Assembly: GCF_946478785.1 (NCBI RefSeq)
Contig: NZ_CAMLDD010000039.1
Span: forward strand, 1-27,679
Direction of reading: 5' to 3'
DNA length: 27,679 bases
Source of the DNA: an uncultured Flavobacterium sp.
GTDB taxonomy: Bacteria; Bacteroidota; Bacteroidia; Flavobacteriales; Flavobacteriaceae
Shown here: positions 1 through 7,766 of the stretch, piece by piece
How positions within the stretch are numbered: position 1 is the first letter of the stretch
Layout of the letters: every line of letters starts with the position of its first letter
Notes under the pieces: model-generated
Seen by the model: only the letters and a program-made list of their open reading frames with translations
The model's database searches: none
What the model was told of the DNA's origin: nothing
Translations under genes and position numbers: made by a program

Positions 1-69
1 TGGAATGCAAAAATCGTTATTTTAATATTTCCCCACAACAATATGTATTGATCCATTTTACCCTGAACT

Positions 70-178
70 GCGTTAGGGATGGAAGCGGCATCTTTTTGCG
101 ATGATCTGAACATCTTACTACAAGTTTAAGCTCCAATCGCAAAAGATACAGCGCACAGCCCGGCCCGTAGGGAAACGC
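70..178 (+). ncRNA. Candidate structured RNA, possibly Flavo-1-like
   Basis: No convincing protein is encoded here, but the segment folds well on paper. GCGTT (70-74) pairs with AACGC (174-178). GGG (76-78) can pair with CCC (159-161). ATCTTTTTGCGAT (90-102) pairs with ATCGCAAAAGAT (136-147), with one bulged T. CCC (164-166) and GGG (170-172) close a GTA triloop. The GC-richer block stands out from the AT-rich flanks. The AGGGAT and CAGCCCG...CCCGTAGGG elements resemble a recurrent intergenic motif of Bacteroidetes, perhaps the Flavo-1 RNA, but that family name comes from memory and is uncertain. Strand is chosen from the similarity; no terminator follows directly. Confidence 0.5.
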
Positions 179-330
179 ACAAATAATTAAAAGAGAATTA
201 CACATAAAAGTTTTTACAATATATAATTCATTTGTTGTAATAATAAACTAGCCAATTTCAAAATTAAAATTTATTATTGTTTTCTGGATTTATTGTAACA
301 CCAAAGCATTCATCCATAATTTTTTTTTCT

Positions 331-368
331 TTAAAAATAAAAAACCTGCAAAATTTCATTTGCAGGTT
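331..368 (-). terminator. Intrinsic terminator of htpG
   Basis: A perfect 10-bp stem, AACCTGCAAA (343-352) with TTTGCAGGTT (359-368), has a 6-nt loop. On the minus strand the stem is followed by a U-rich run (complement of 331-342). It lies 24 bp beyond the htpG stop codon. Confidence 0.85.
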
Positions 369-391
369 AAAAAAATATGCTATGATTAATG

Positions 392-2275
392 TTATTTAAT
401 CAAATCAAAACTTCTTTTCACAAAAGCTGTAAGTTCTTCTCCTTTTAATAAGTTTTGAGATAATTTGGCAAGATCTAAAGCTTGTTTAACTAAATTTTCC
501 TGAGTTGACTTATCTTCGGTGTTTAATATATTAGTAGCTAAATCCGAATTAGTATTAACCACTAAATTATACATTTCCGGCATATTACCCATTCCGAACA
601 TTCCTCCACCGCCAGATTGGCTCATTTCTTTCATTCTGCGCATGAACTCTGGCTGAGTAATAATGAATGGTGCTGCCTGACTGTCCATTGCTTCAAGCTG
701 AACACTGTATGCTTTTGGTATGTAAGCTTCTAATGAAGTTTTAAGTGTTTCTTTTTCTTCATCAGATAATTTAGAAATTGTGTTTTCGTCTTTTTTGATT
801 AGGTTGTCAATGTGATCCGAATCCACACGAACGAAAGTTATATCTTTATTATCCCCTTCAATTTTTTGAATCAAATGCGAGATAATCGGAGAATCTAAAA
901 GCAATACTTCATATCCTTTTTCTTTTGCTGTTTGGATATAAGAGTGCTGTGCATCTTTATTTCCTGCATATAAAACAACTAATTTTCCGTCTTTATCTGT
1001 CTGGTTTTCTTTTAGTTTTTCTTTTAATTCTTCAAGAGTAAAATACGTTTCATCTACAGTTGGATACAATACAAATGCACCTGCTTTTTCGTAGAATTTA
1101 TCTTCAGAAAGCATTCCGTATTCTAAAACGATTTTAATATCATTCCATTTTGCTTCAAAATCAGCACGATTTTCATTGAACAATGCTTTCAGTTTATCAG
1201 CAACTTTGCGGGTGATGTAGTTTGAAATTTTCTTTACTGCACCATCAGCTTGTAAACCTGAACGAGAAACGTTTAACGGAATATCCGGAGAATCGATAAC
1301 TCCTTTTAGCATTGTCAGAAATTCAGGTACAATTCCTTCTACGTTATCAGTTACATAAACCTGATTTTGGTACAATTGAATTTTGTCTTTCTGAATTTGC
1401 ATATCCGAACCTAACTTAGGAAAATATAAAATTCCAGTTAAGTTAAATGGATAATCTACATTTAAATGGATATTGAATAAAGGTTCTTCAAATTGCATTG
1501 GATACAATTCTCTGTAGAAGTTTTTGTAATCTTCATCAGATAATTCGGTTGGCTGTTTTGTCCACGCGGGGTTTGGATTGTTGATTATGTTATCAATTTC
1601 AACAGTTTCATTTACGTAATCTTCTGGAGCGTCTTCCGGCTTTGGAAGTGTTTCAGTTTTTGTTCCGAATTTAATTGGAATAGGCATAAACTTGTTATAC
1701 TTATTCAATAATCCACTGATTTTAGAATTTTCTAAAAACTCTAGAGAATCTTCTGCAATATGTAATATGATTTCAGTTCCACGTGAAGTTTTGTCAGCCG
1801 GTTCTAAAGTAAATTCAGGGCTTCCGTCACATGTCCAATGTGCGGCTGGTTCATCTTTATAAGACTTGGTAATGATTTCAACTTTTTCGGCAACCATAAA
1901 AGCTGAATAGAATCCAAGACCAAAATGACCGATAATACCAGAATCCTTAGCAGAATCTTTATATTTATCCAGGAACTCTTCAGCTCCTGAAAAAGCGACC
2001 TGATTAATGTATTTTTCTACTTCATCAGCAGTCATACCCAAACCTTGGTCAATGATGTGAATTTTTTTGCCTTCTTTATCAACTCTGACTTCAATAATGG
2101 GATTTCCGTACTCTACTTTAGCTTCACCAATGCTAATTAGATGTTTTAATTTTAATGTAGCATCAGTTCCATTGGAAATCAATTCACGTAAGAAAATTTC
2201 GTGATCGCTGTATAAGAACTTTTTGATTAAGGGAAAGATGTTTTCTACAGAAACATTAATTTTACCTGTTGTCAT
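392..2275 (-). CDS. htpG: Molecular chaperone HtpG (Hsp90 family)
   Basis: Cytosolic ATP-dependent Hsp90 chaperone that acts as a dimer. The 627-residue length is normal for bacterial HtpG. The N-terminal GHKL ATPase motifs are visible: FLRELISNGTDA (28-39) with the ATP/Mg asparagine N35, IIDQGLGM (74-81) with D76 and G80, and GHFGLGF (116-122). The middle domain carries NVSR (about residue 335), where the gamma-phosphate-contacting arginine is expected. The C-terminal third is the dimerisation domain, with a Gly/Met-rich stretch (SGGGGMFGMG) in it. The start ATG begins the conserved N-terminus MTTGKINVSVENIFPL. It is monocistronic, divergent from the lipocalin-like gene and closed by its own hairpin terminator. 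No exact TAnnTTTG box was found upstream on the minus strand, and no CIRCE element is visible. Confidence 0.98.
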   Translation of the reverse strand: MTTGKINVSVENIFPLIKKFLYSDHEIFLRELISNGTDATLKLKHLISIGEAKVEYGNPIIEVRVDKEGKKIHIIDQGLGMTADEVEKYINQVAFSGAEEFLDKYKDSAKDSGIIGHFGLGFYSAFMVAEKVEIITKSYKDEPAAHWTCDGSPEFTLEPADKTSRGTEIILHIAEDSLEFLENSKISGLLNKYNKFMPIPIKFGTKTETLPKPEDAPEDYVNETVEIDNIINNPNPAWTKQPTELSDEDYKNFYRELYPMQFEEPLFNIHLNVDYPFNLTGILYFPKLGSDMQIQKDKIQLYQNQVYVTDNVEGIVPEFLTMLKGVIDSPDIPLNVSRSGLQADGAVKKISNYITRKVADKLKALFNENRADFEAKWNDIKIVLEYGMLSEDKFYEKAGAFVLYPTVDETYFTLEELKEKLKENQTDKDGKLVVLYAGNKDAQHSYIQTAKEKGYEVLLLDSPIISHLIQKIEGDNKDITFVRVDSDHIDNLIKKDENTISKLSDEEKETLKTSLEAYIPKAYSVQLEAMDSQAAPFIITQPEFMRRMKEMSQSGGGGMFGMGNMPEMYNLVVNTNSDLATNILNTEDKSTQENLVKQALDLAKLSQNLLKGEELTAFVKRSFDLIK

Positions 2276-2418
2276 ATTTTTAAAATTTTTTAGTTAATAA
2301 GATGATTTTCATGCATTCAAATAGAATACCAATTGTATTTATAATGACAAAATGTCGCAAGTGTTAATTTTGAAAGAAAATAATCAGATTTTGGAATAAA
2401 ATATACTCCTATGAATTG

Positions 2419-2426
2419 TATCTTTG
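2419..2426 (+). promoter_or_regulatory. Bacteroidetes-type -7 box for the lipocalin/OmpA unit
   Basis: TATCTTTG matches the TAnnTTTG consensus exactly. A TTTG at 2390-2393 could be the -33 element, but its 25-bp spacing is longer than the usual 17-23. The box lies inside the upstream extension of the reading frame, which supports translation starting at ATG 2479 instead of upstream. Confidence 0.6.
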
Positions 2427-2478
2427 CTCTACAATATACGTTAAACGTGTAAGTATTAACTTAAATAAAAATCTTAAA

Positions 2479-2982
2479 ATGAAGAATATTATTTTCATTT
2501 GCTTGATGTCCACGATGTTATTTGCGTGTAAATCAGCTTCGTCTACAACGGCTTCAACAGAGTCGACAGGGCTTTCAACAAAACTTGACAGGCCTACTCA
2601 GGTAGCTATTAAAGGAAATTGGATACTTACCAATGTTTCTTATCCGGGTTCTGATTATATCAAAGTAAATTCTTTTGATCTGGCTGACTCTAAATGCTTC
2701 ATAGGAAGTACATGGAATTTTATTTCTAATAATAATAAAGGAACAATGACTTTAAATGATCCAGGTTGTATGGCTTTTACATCTCCAATTGTGTGGAGTA
2801 TAAACAATCAGGGACTTTTTGTGCTTAAAATTGTTGATCCGGGAGTAAAATCTAAAAATGTTAGAACAGGCTATTTGCTAAAAGTTGCAGGATTAACTGA
2901 TAATTCTTTTCAGTTGATTGACAACATTAATGTTGGAGGACAAAGTAAAGATGTGACGTACCAATTTCAAAGAGCTAATTAA
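2479..2982 (+). CDS. Lipocalin-like lipoprotein
   Basis: A 167-residue lipoprotein. The signal peptide MKNIIFICLMSTMLFAC ends in a lipobox (LFAC, lipidated Cys17) followed by a Ser/Thr-rich linker. The mature part opens with a GNW motif (KGNWILTNVSY) and continues as alternating beta-strand segments ending in TYQFQR, as in lipocalin-like domains common next to OmpA genes in flavobacteria. Two cysteines (in SKCFIGSTW and DPGCMAF) may form a disulfide. The residues after the lipid Cys (KSASS) do not look like a surface-export signal, so it is probably periplasm-facing. A longer frame starting at TTG 2416 is rejected because it would place the -7 promoter box inside the gene. The stop is 16 bp before the OmpA-family gene, so the two are probably co-transcribed. 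Ligand and function are unknown. Confidence 0.8.
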   Translation: MKNIIFICLMSTMLFACKSASSTTASTESTGLSTKLDRPTQVAIKGNWILTNVSYPGSDYIKVNSFDLADSKCFIGSTWNFISNNNKGTMTLNDPGCMAFTSPIVWSINNQGLFVLKIVDPGVKSKNVRTGYLLKVAGLTDNSFQLIDNINVGGQSKDVTYQFQRAN

Positions 2983-2998
2983 TATTAAAAATATAAAA

Positions 2999-3694
2999 AT
3001 GAAAAAGTTAAAAGTTTTAAGTTTAAGCAGTTTGCTTGTATTAGTTAGTTTTTTTGCAAGCTGTGATTCAGTAAAAAATGCAAATAACACACAAAAAGGT
3101 GCCGGGATTGGTGCAGTTGCCGGTGGTGTTATTGGCGGTATTTTAGGAAATAATTTAGGTAAAGGCGGAAATACTGCTTTAGGTGCTGCCATTGGTGCTG
3201 CCGTAGGTGGTGGAACAGGCGCCCTTATTGGGAACAAAATGGACAAGCAAGCCCGTCAAATTGACCAGGCTTTACCAGGTGCAGAAGTAGAAAGAGTTGG
3301 AGAAGGAATCAAGTTAACCTTAAATGAAAATGCGGTTCGTTTTGATACCAACAAATCAACATTGACTTCTCAGGCTAAATCAAATCTGGACAAAATTGTT
3401 CCCGTATTTAACGAATATGCTGATACTGATATTAATATTTACGGTTATACAGACAGTACAGGAAAAGCAGAATATAATTTAACTCTTTCTGAGCAACGAG
3501 CGGCTGCTGTAAAAAATTATTTAATTTCTAAAGGTCTAAAATCATCGAGATTTAAAACTACAGGTTTAGGAATTGCTGATCCAATTGCAACAAATGATAC
3601 TGCGGAGGGTAGGTCTCAAAACCGTCGTGTTGAGTTTGCAATTACTGCAAATGAGAAAATGGTAAATGATGCTAAAGCTGAAGCTGGAAAATAA
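2999..3694 (+). CDS. OmpA-family glycine-zipper lipoprotein
   Basis: A 231-residue lipoprotein that should tether the outer membrane to peptidoglycan. The signal peptide ends at lipobox FASC (lipidated Cys22). Residues 34-80 form a glycine zipper (repeated GAxxGAxxGG pattern), a membrane-inserting or oligomerising segment. Residues 105-215 form the OmpA C-terminal domain, with IYGYTDSTGKAEYN, LSEQRAAAV and GRSQNRRVEF. D152 and R167 lie 15 residues apart, matching the diaminopimelate-binding Asp/Arg pair described for OmpA-like domains. The residues after Cys22 (DSVKN) do not resemble a surface-export signal, consistent with a periplasmic peptidoglycan-binding role. It is the second gene of a two-gene unit and is followed by a strong hairpin terminator. 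Confidence 0.93.
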   Translation: MKKLKVLSLSSLLVLVSFFASCDSVKNANNTQKGAGIGAVAGGVIGGILGNNLGKGGNTALGAAIGAAVGGGTGALIGNKMDKQARQIDQALPGAEVERVGEGIKLTLNENAVRFDTNKSTLTSQAKSNLDKIVPVFNEYADTDINIYGYTDSTGKAEYNLTLSEQRAAAVKNYLISKGLKSSRFKTTGLGIADPIATNDTAEGRSQNRRVEFAITANEKMVNDAKAEAGK

Positions 3695-3702
3695 TAAAAA
3701 TA

Positions 3703-3766
3703 CAATAAAAAATGCATTTCAAAAAAAGCTGTTCGTTTAGAACAGCTTTTTTTCTTTAGAAATTAA
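3703..3766. repeat. Left copy of terminator-containing direct repeat flanking the toxin islet
   Basis: Starting from CAATAAAA and running through the hairpin to CTTTAGAAATTAA, this segment resembles 7705-7766: same CAATAAAA, TTTC, AAAAGCTGTT, CAGCTTTTTTT and GAAATTAA blocks in the same order and orientation, with small gaps. The pair brackets the minus-strand islet of 3785-7597. Similar hairpins could also be a recurrent terminator type in this genome, so duplication is an inference. Confidence 0.5.
3724..3757 (+). terminator. Intrinsic terminator after the OmpA-family gene
   Basis: A perfect 11-bp stem, AAAAGCTGTTC (3724-3734) with GAACAGCTTTT (3740-3750), has a GTTTA loop and is followed by a T-rich tract. 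The A-run on its left means it can also terminate minus-strand transcription from the convergent islet. Confidence 0.9.
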
Positions 3767-3784
3767 TTAAGTCCACAAACTTTT

Positions 3785-4522
3785 TTAATTAAAAAGATAT
3801 ATATTTATAGGTGGGCAATCATGCTCATTTGCATAAATATATAGTGGCTTTTTAATGTTAATTAAATTAATTTCTTCTTCTGTTATTTGTTCAAATGCTT
3901 TGTTGAGGAGTAAATAAATTTTATACTTGTACGATTCGACAAGAAATTGGTAAAAATCAGTCTCTAAGATGTAATTATCTACTTCTAAGTTTTCTAAGAT
4001 TGAATTAAAAGAAAATAATTTTGTGCTGACTTTTGTATAGTCTAAGTCATTATTTTTACTGGTGACTTCATTATCATAATTATAATCAAAATATTCAGGT
4101 TTTTCTAAAATAGGATAGTTTCCTTGTCCAAAACAATAGAAATCTGCTGTTAATAGTTGATCGTGAATAATAAAAATCAGCTGAATAATAAAATTATCTT
4201 TATGAGTGTTATCTTCTTTAATTTCAAGAAGTGTTTTTCTAATTTCAGATATAAATTTGCTAATAATGATTTGATCATCTACGTTAAAGTTTTTTACATC
4301 TTCAAAAGCATTCCTTAATTCTTTATTCCTTAATGCTTGTTTTAATTCAATAACTTCTTCATCATCCAAATAATTAGTAATTCCCATACCAATATAGTAT
4401 TGATTTGTTTCTTTTATATAGTGATTTATAACATCATCTAAAGTTTTATTTTTAACAAAATTGTAATTTTTATTAAATATATTCTGCAGATTTTGCTGTA
4501 TTTCTCTCTTATTGATTTTCAT
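3785..4522 (-). CDS. Hypothetical protein, last gene of the toxin islet
   Basis: A 245-residue protein that I do not recognise. It has no signal peptide or membrane segment, so it is probably cytosolic. It is rich in Asn, Ile, Lys, Glu and Asp. The N-terminal half looks alpha-helical (MKINKREIQQNLQNIFN and ELKQALRNKELRNAFEDVK). An aromatic, acidic segment (PEYFDYNYDN) lies near residue 145, and the C-terminus is short and hydrophobic (PPINIYLFN). It sits at the end of the minus-strand islet headed by the AHH toxin, 49 bp after the small membrane protein. Position and composition fit an accessory or orphan immunity protein, but this is inference from context only. The reading frame is intact and ends close to the convergent terminator at 3724-3757. 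Confidence 0.65.
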   Translation of the reverse strand: MKINKREIQQNLQNIFNKNYNFVKNKTLDDVINHYIKETNQYYIGMGITNYLDDEEVIELKQALRNKELRNAFEDVKNFNVDDQIIISKFISEIRKTLLEIKEDNTHKDNFIIQLIFIIHDQLLTADFYCFGQGNYPILEKPEYFDYNYDNEVTSKNNDLDYTKVSTKLFSFNSILENLEVDNYILETDFYQFLVESYKYKIYLLLNKAFEQITEEEINLINIKKPLYIYANEHDCPPINIYLFN

Positions 4523-4571
4523 ATTTTTATCATTAATGTGTTGAGAGTTATAGAATTAAATACTATAAGGT

Positions 4572-4970
4572 TTAAATTGGTGCGTTGTAATTATTTTGAT
4601 AATCAAAAAAGGCTTTAAAGCTTTTCGAAAACCAAAAGTGATACAACGCTGATGAATAAACAAGAATCATCACAATAAAAGGAATTTTATTGACCACTGC
4701 TGATGTAATAGTAGTTAGCCCAACAATCGCACCTAATACGCCAAGCGAAAATAATATTATAGAAATTATTCTTGCCCAATTTTTCCCTTTATAGACCATT
4801 ATCAATAAGCCAATTGTTAAAAGAAATCTAATTGATTGTTGGATGATTTTTTTTGATCCAATTTCAGGTATTATAGAATTATAAAAATATATACTATGCA
4901 GTGATACCAGTAATATACTAATCGAAATAAGAATAGTTTTTATTTTACCTATTTTTTCCAATTGATTCAT
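4572..4970 (-). CDS. Small four-helix integral membrane protein
   Basis: A 132-residue inner-membrane protein with about four hydrophobic segments: residues 12-31 (TILISISILLVSLHSIYFY), 45-60 (QSIRFLLTIGLLIMV), 67-91 and 96-115. The N-terminus (MNQLEKIGKIK) is basic, and a KGKNWAR loop follows helix 2. The family is not recognised; the fold size and KGKNWAR resemble generic small four-TM proteins of Bacteroidetes. It lies between the probable immunity protein (54 bp upstream) and the hypothetical at 3785-4522 (49 bp downstream), all on the minus strand. A membrane-embedded immunity or accessory role is possible but not shown. Confidence 0.7.
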   Translation of the reverse strand: MNQLEKIGKIKTILISISILLVSLHSIYFYNSIIPEIGSKKIIQQSIRFLLTIGLLIMVYKGKNWARIISIILFSLGVLGAIVGLTTITSAVVNKIPFIVMILVYSSALYHFWFSKSFKAFFDYQNNYNAPI

Positions 4971-5024
4971 TTCCTTACTTTTTATTCGATTTATAATATT
5001 TATAGACGTATGTATTGTAATCTG

Positions 5025-5768
5025 TTAAGCTTTGCCATAGATTTTTTCTCGTTCACCGCCTTGGAACCATTCAATAGTTGATAATTCAGCTGGCTTAAAC
5101 TCTATACCTGTACAACCAGCTTCTTCTATTTCGTGTTTTAACTTTTCAGAAACATAATACATACTTCCCATTACATATTTTAAAGCAAAAAACTCTTCTG
5201 TAATGTCTTTTTTTAGGGCTAGTTTATGGATATAAATAGATTCCATTGTAATTTTTGTTTCCTCATAATACTTAATAAATTCAGATAATGTGTTTACTTT
5301 TAGCAGTAATTTTTCACTGTTGTAAGTTGTTTTAAAATCAGCACTATGTTTTTCATAATAAATAATGCTATTTTTAAAGTCGATTAATTCATCATTAAAT
5401 TCATACATGTTGAGTATCCAGTAATTATTGTACTCTTTTCTTTCTTGTATTATATTAATATTGAAAAATTGCATGCCAGTCTTTCGGTATTTTTCGATAA
5501 TGCTTTTTAATTTTTCACTTATAATTGGCTTGCCACTGACTGGTCCTCCATCAATTATTAAATCATTAATTATTGAGTTTTTTAATAGTTCTATACTTAA
5601 CAAATAAGGAGTAAAGTTTATTTTTTCATGGTTAACATTTCCAATGAAATTTGGTTCTTCAAAATACAATTTGTGGCTATCTGGTATAAATAAATTGTAT
5701 TTTTTTACATAATCATTTGAGCCGCGAAATTTTTGGCTCATTGTAAAGTGAATGCTGTAATATGTCAT
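5025..5768 (-). CDS. Probable immunity protein of the AHH toxin
   Basis: A 247-residue soluble protein that starts 2 bp after the toxin stop codon, the tight spacing typical of toxin-immunity pairs. It has no signal peptide. Two features look like the DUF1629/Imm11 or Imm43 type of immunity protein: a central SGKPIISEKLKSIIEK helix (78-93) followed by a beta-rich stretch with YNNYWILNMYEF (113-124) and a following IDFKNS, and a C-terminal VSEKLKHEIEEAGCTGIEF segment (206-224). The family assignment is from memory and low confidence; the role as partner of the upstream nuclease rests mainly on position. It would be expected to act in the cytoplasm by binding the nuclease domain. Confidence 0.6.
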   Translation of the reverse strand: MTYYSIHFTMSQKFRGSNDYVKKYNLFIPDSHKLYFEEPNFIGNVNHEKINFTPYLLSIELLKNSIINDLIIDGGPVSGKPIISEKLKSIIEKYRKTGMQFFNINIIQERKEYNNYWILNMYEFNDELIDFKNSIIYYEKHSADFKTTYNSEKLLLKVNTLSEFIKYYEETKITMESIYIHKLALKKDITEEFFALKYVMGSMYYVSEKLKHEIEEAGCTGIEFKPAELSTIEWFQGGEREKIYGKA

Positions 5769-5770
5769 AT

Positions 5771-7597
5771 CTAAAAAACTAAATTGTTTAAATGAACATT
5801 TGGATTATCTACTATTGCTTTTTTAGCTTGATTTAAAATTATTGTAAGCTGGTCGTAACATTGATTCAGTGTAGCATTAGGATTAATTTGTTGATATCTA
5901 TTTAACTTATCAAGAATTAAATTATTATAGTTATTATGATTAGGTTGATTTCTCCACGCTGCCACCGCAATGCCATTTAGTTCCTCATTCATGTGAAATG
6001 AATTTCCTGATTTTGCCGCTTTTTGGACTACAGAATGATTCGAAATTGTTTTGGACCAAGGTATTATATGGTGTGCTTGTCGCGCATCCAATGCTATAGG
6101 TCCTAATCCTAAAACAGCTCGTAGTTGACTACGAGATCCAAATGTAATAGTATTTCCAGAAACTTTCCAAACTAATTTTATTTTAGTAGAAATGGTATAA
6201 ACCGTTTTTGGAATAACTTTAAATTTAATAGCATATTTAGTAGATACAGCAGCCCACCCGTAGAAAGGTACTGCGCCTGCCATACTGAATGTTGCATTAA
6301 CGCCATCTCCTTCAATAAGATATAGTACACCGTTAGTAATATCTGCAAGTTCTCCAGCAACAGGCACTGTGCCAAATACGTCTAATGTGATATGGACTAC
6401 ATCCTTAGTTGCCTCCCAATAACATTTCAGAAAGCTCCATTGAGGATTTAATGCTTTTAAACGAAATGTTTTTACAATATGATGTGTACCAAAATAAATT
6501 ATTAAGTCTGGATCTTTAGCGTAGATATCTGCAATATCCGCATCCATATATTTATCTACTGATAAAATAAAATCTTCATCTAAATTTGTATTTAGTTTAT
6601 TTTTTGTATGAGCATTTAAAACGAAATTAAATGCATTTATGTCTACTGATGCGTCGCTACTGACCAAGTTGAAAATTTCTTTTCCAAAATTTATAGATTC
6701 TAATGAAAATTTATTTACTGTAAGATAATCATAAAGGCCAAAAGCGATGTCTCCATTTTGCTCTAAAAATAATTTATCGGGTATTCTATTAATACGTAAG
6801 TGTTTTTTTACAGATTCTATTTTAATAATTTCCGGTTCATCATACATTGAAAATAGAGGAGATGTTGCTATGCTGCCTCCTCTTCCTCCTCCGGCAGAAG
6901 GGTTCATGTAGCCTGTAGTGGTGTGAGATGAAGTTCCTGACCCATAATCTGTATTGCTTGAATCTTCTCCAATAATATTAGCATTTATTACACTACAAGA
7001 TGATGCAACCAGTACCCAAGAAGACATTACATTTTCAGCTCCAACTAAATCACCAGTGCTGACAAGTTCGTAGTCATATTTACAAATCCATAATGATGCA
7101 TATTTTGATGTTAATGAGTTTATACTAAGGTCTATTGGTTTTATGGTTGCTGGGCCGGGTTTATAGTTGTTAGTGAAATTTACTAATTCAAGCTTATTGT
7201 ATTGGTATTCTACAAGATAAGCATCATATTCACCCTTTTCATTCAGGGAAAACAGAACATTTTTAATGTTTTCAGTATCTGTTTGCAGTGTAGCGAATGT
7301 ATAGGAGTGATAATTTCCGTTTTCAATATAATTTGCATTATCAGTTTGAATAATTATTCCAAGATCATTAAATGCGATATTTTTCTCAGTTAGAGTATTT
7401 TTTTTAGAAGTAAATTTTTTAAGTTTCTCAACAATTCTAGAGTTTGTTTCAATTTCTCTATCTGAGATGCTTTTTATTTTATAACTGCTTGATTTTGCTT
7501 CATTTGCAAGAATGTTCTCTTCTACCTGACAGCTCGAAAGAAATAATGTAAGGAATATAATAAGCACTAAAGAAATATTTTGTACTGTGTTTTTCAT
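5771..7597 (-). CDS. Lipoprotein polymorphic toxin with C-terminal AHH nuclease domain
   Basis: A 608-residue protein. A type II signal peptide ends at lipobox LSSC (Cys23), followed by QVEE, which resembles the Bacteroidetes lipoprotein export signal (Gln, variable residue, two acidic residues) for outer-surface display. A Gly/Ser/Thr-rich linker lies near residues 215-245. Residues 395-455 form a hydrophobic pre-toxin region (GTVPVAGEL at 409-417, then EGDGVNATFSMAGAVPFYGW at 429-448), the type found before toxin domains. The C-terminal domain carries the AHH signature: A508-H509-H510, NG at 541-542 and PNHNNYN with H554. AHH nucleases belong to the HNH/Endonuclease VII superfamily and cleave DNA or RNA. 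The next gene starts 2 bp downstream and probably encodes immunity. Delivery and target are not shown. A near-consensus minus-strand -7 box (TATACTTG, 7631-7624) lies upstream. Confidence 0.85.
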   Translation of the reverse strand: MKNTVQNISLVLIIFLTLFLSSCQVEENILANEAKSSSYKIKSISDREIETNSRIVEKLKKFTSKKNTLTEKNIAFNDLGIIIQTDNANYIENGNYHSYTFATLQTDTENIKNVLFSLNEKGEYDAYLVEYQYNKLELVNFTNNYKPGPATIKPIDLSINSLTSKYASLWICKYDYELVSTGDLVGAENVMSSWVLVASSCSVINANIIGEDSSNTDYGSGTSSHTTTGYMNPSAGGGRGGSIATSPLFSMYDEPEIIKIESVKKHLRINRIPDKLFLEQNGDIAFGLYDYLTVNKFSLESINFGKEIFNLVSSDASVDINAFNFVLNAHTKNKLNTNLDEDFILSVDKYMDADIADIYAKDPDLIIYFGTHHIVKTFRLKALNPQWSFLKCYWEATKDVVHITLDVFGTVPVAGELADITNGVLYLIEGDGVNATFSMAGAVPFYGWAAVSTKYAIKFKVIPKTVYTISTKIKLVWKVSGNTITFGSRSQLRAVLGLGPIALDARQAHHIIPWSKTISNHSVVQKAAKSGNSFHMNEELNGIAVAAWRNQPNHNNYNNLILDKLNRYQQINPNATLNQCYDQLTIILNQAKKAIVDNPNVHLNNLVF

Positions 7598-7704
7598 GAT
7601 TTTTTTTAATGTTTTAGTTAATGCAAGTATAGTAAAAATAAACCTACAATTTAATTAATTATAGCTTTTTTCTTAAAATTAATTTGTAAAGAAAAAATTA
7701 ACTG

Positions 7705-7766
7705 CAATAAAATTTCTTAAAAGCTGTTTCATAATAGAAGCAGCTTTTTTTTGCTTTCGAAATTAA
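7705..7766. repeat. Right copy of terminator-containing direct repeat flanking the toxin islet
   Basis: This is the counterpart of 3703-3766: CAATAAAA, TTTC, AAAAGCTGTT, a loop, CAGCTTTTTTT and GAAATTAA occur in the same order. Its T-tract merges into the TTTG -33 element of the ABC ATPase promoter. Confidence 0.5.
7719..7748 (+). terminator. Orphan hairpin terminator ahead of the ABC ATPase promoter
   Basis: The stem AAAAGCTGTTTC (7719-7730) pairs with GAAGCAGCTTTT (7737-7748), with one wobble pair and an ATAATA loop, followed by a long T-run. No plus-strand gene ends upstream: the nearest one is the OmpA-family gene about 4 kb away, which has its own, very similar terminator. Confidence 0.7.

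Noticed and set aside
17..205. 62-codon minus-strand frame at the left edge
   Set aside because: It lies across the stem-forming RNA candidate, has no family resemblance beyond similar shadow peptides of that RNA motif, and has no promoter signal.
2276..2415. CIRCE or other heat-shock operator upstream of htpG
   Set aside because: Only a short GACAAAATGTC palindrome is seen; it does not match CIRCE and is not placed convincingly.
2893..3246. 117-codon minus-strand frame opposite the OmpA-family gene
   Set aside because: It is a Pro/Ala-rich shadow created by the glycine-zipper codons of the real gene on the other strand.
3703..7766. Insertion sequence or integrative element carrying the toxin islet
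   Set aside because: No transposase, integrase or terminal inverted repeats are present; only the similar terminator sequences at the borders hint at insertion.
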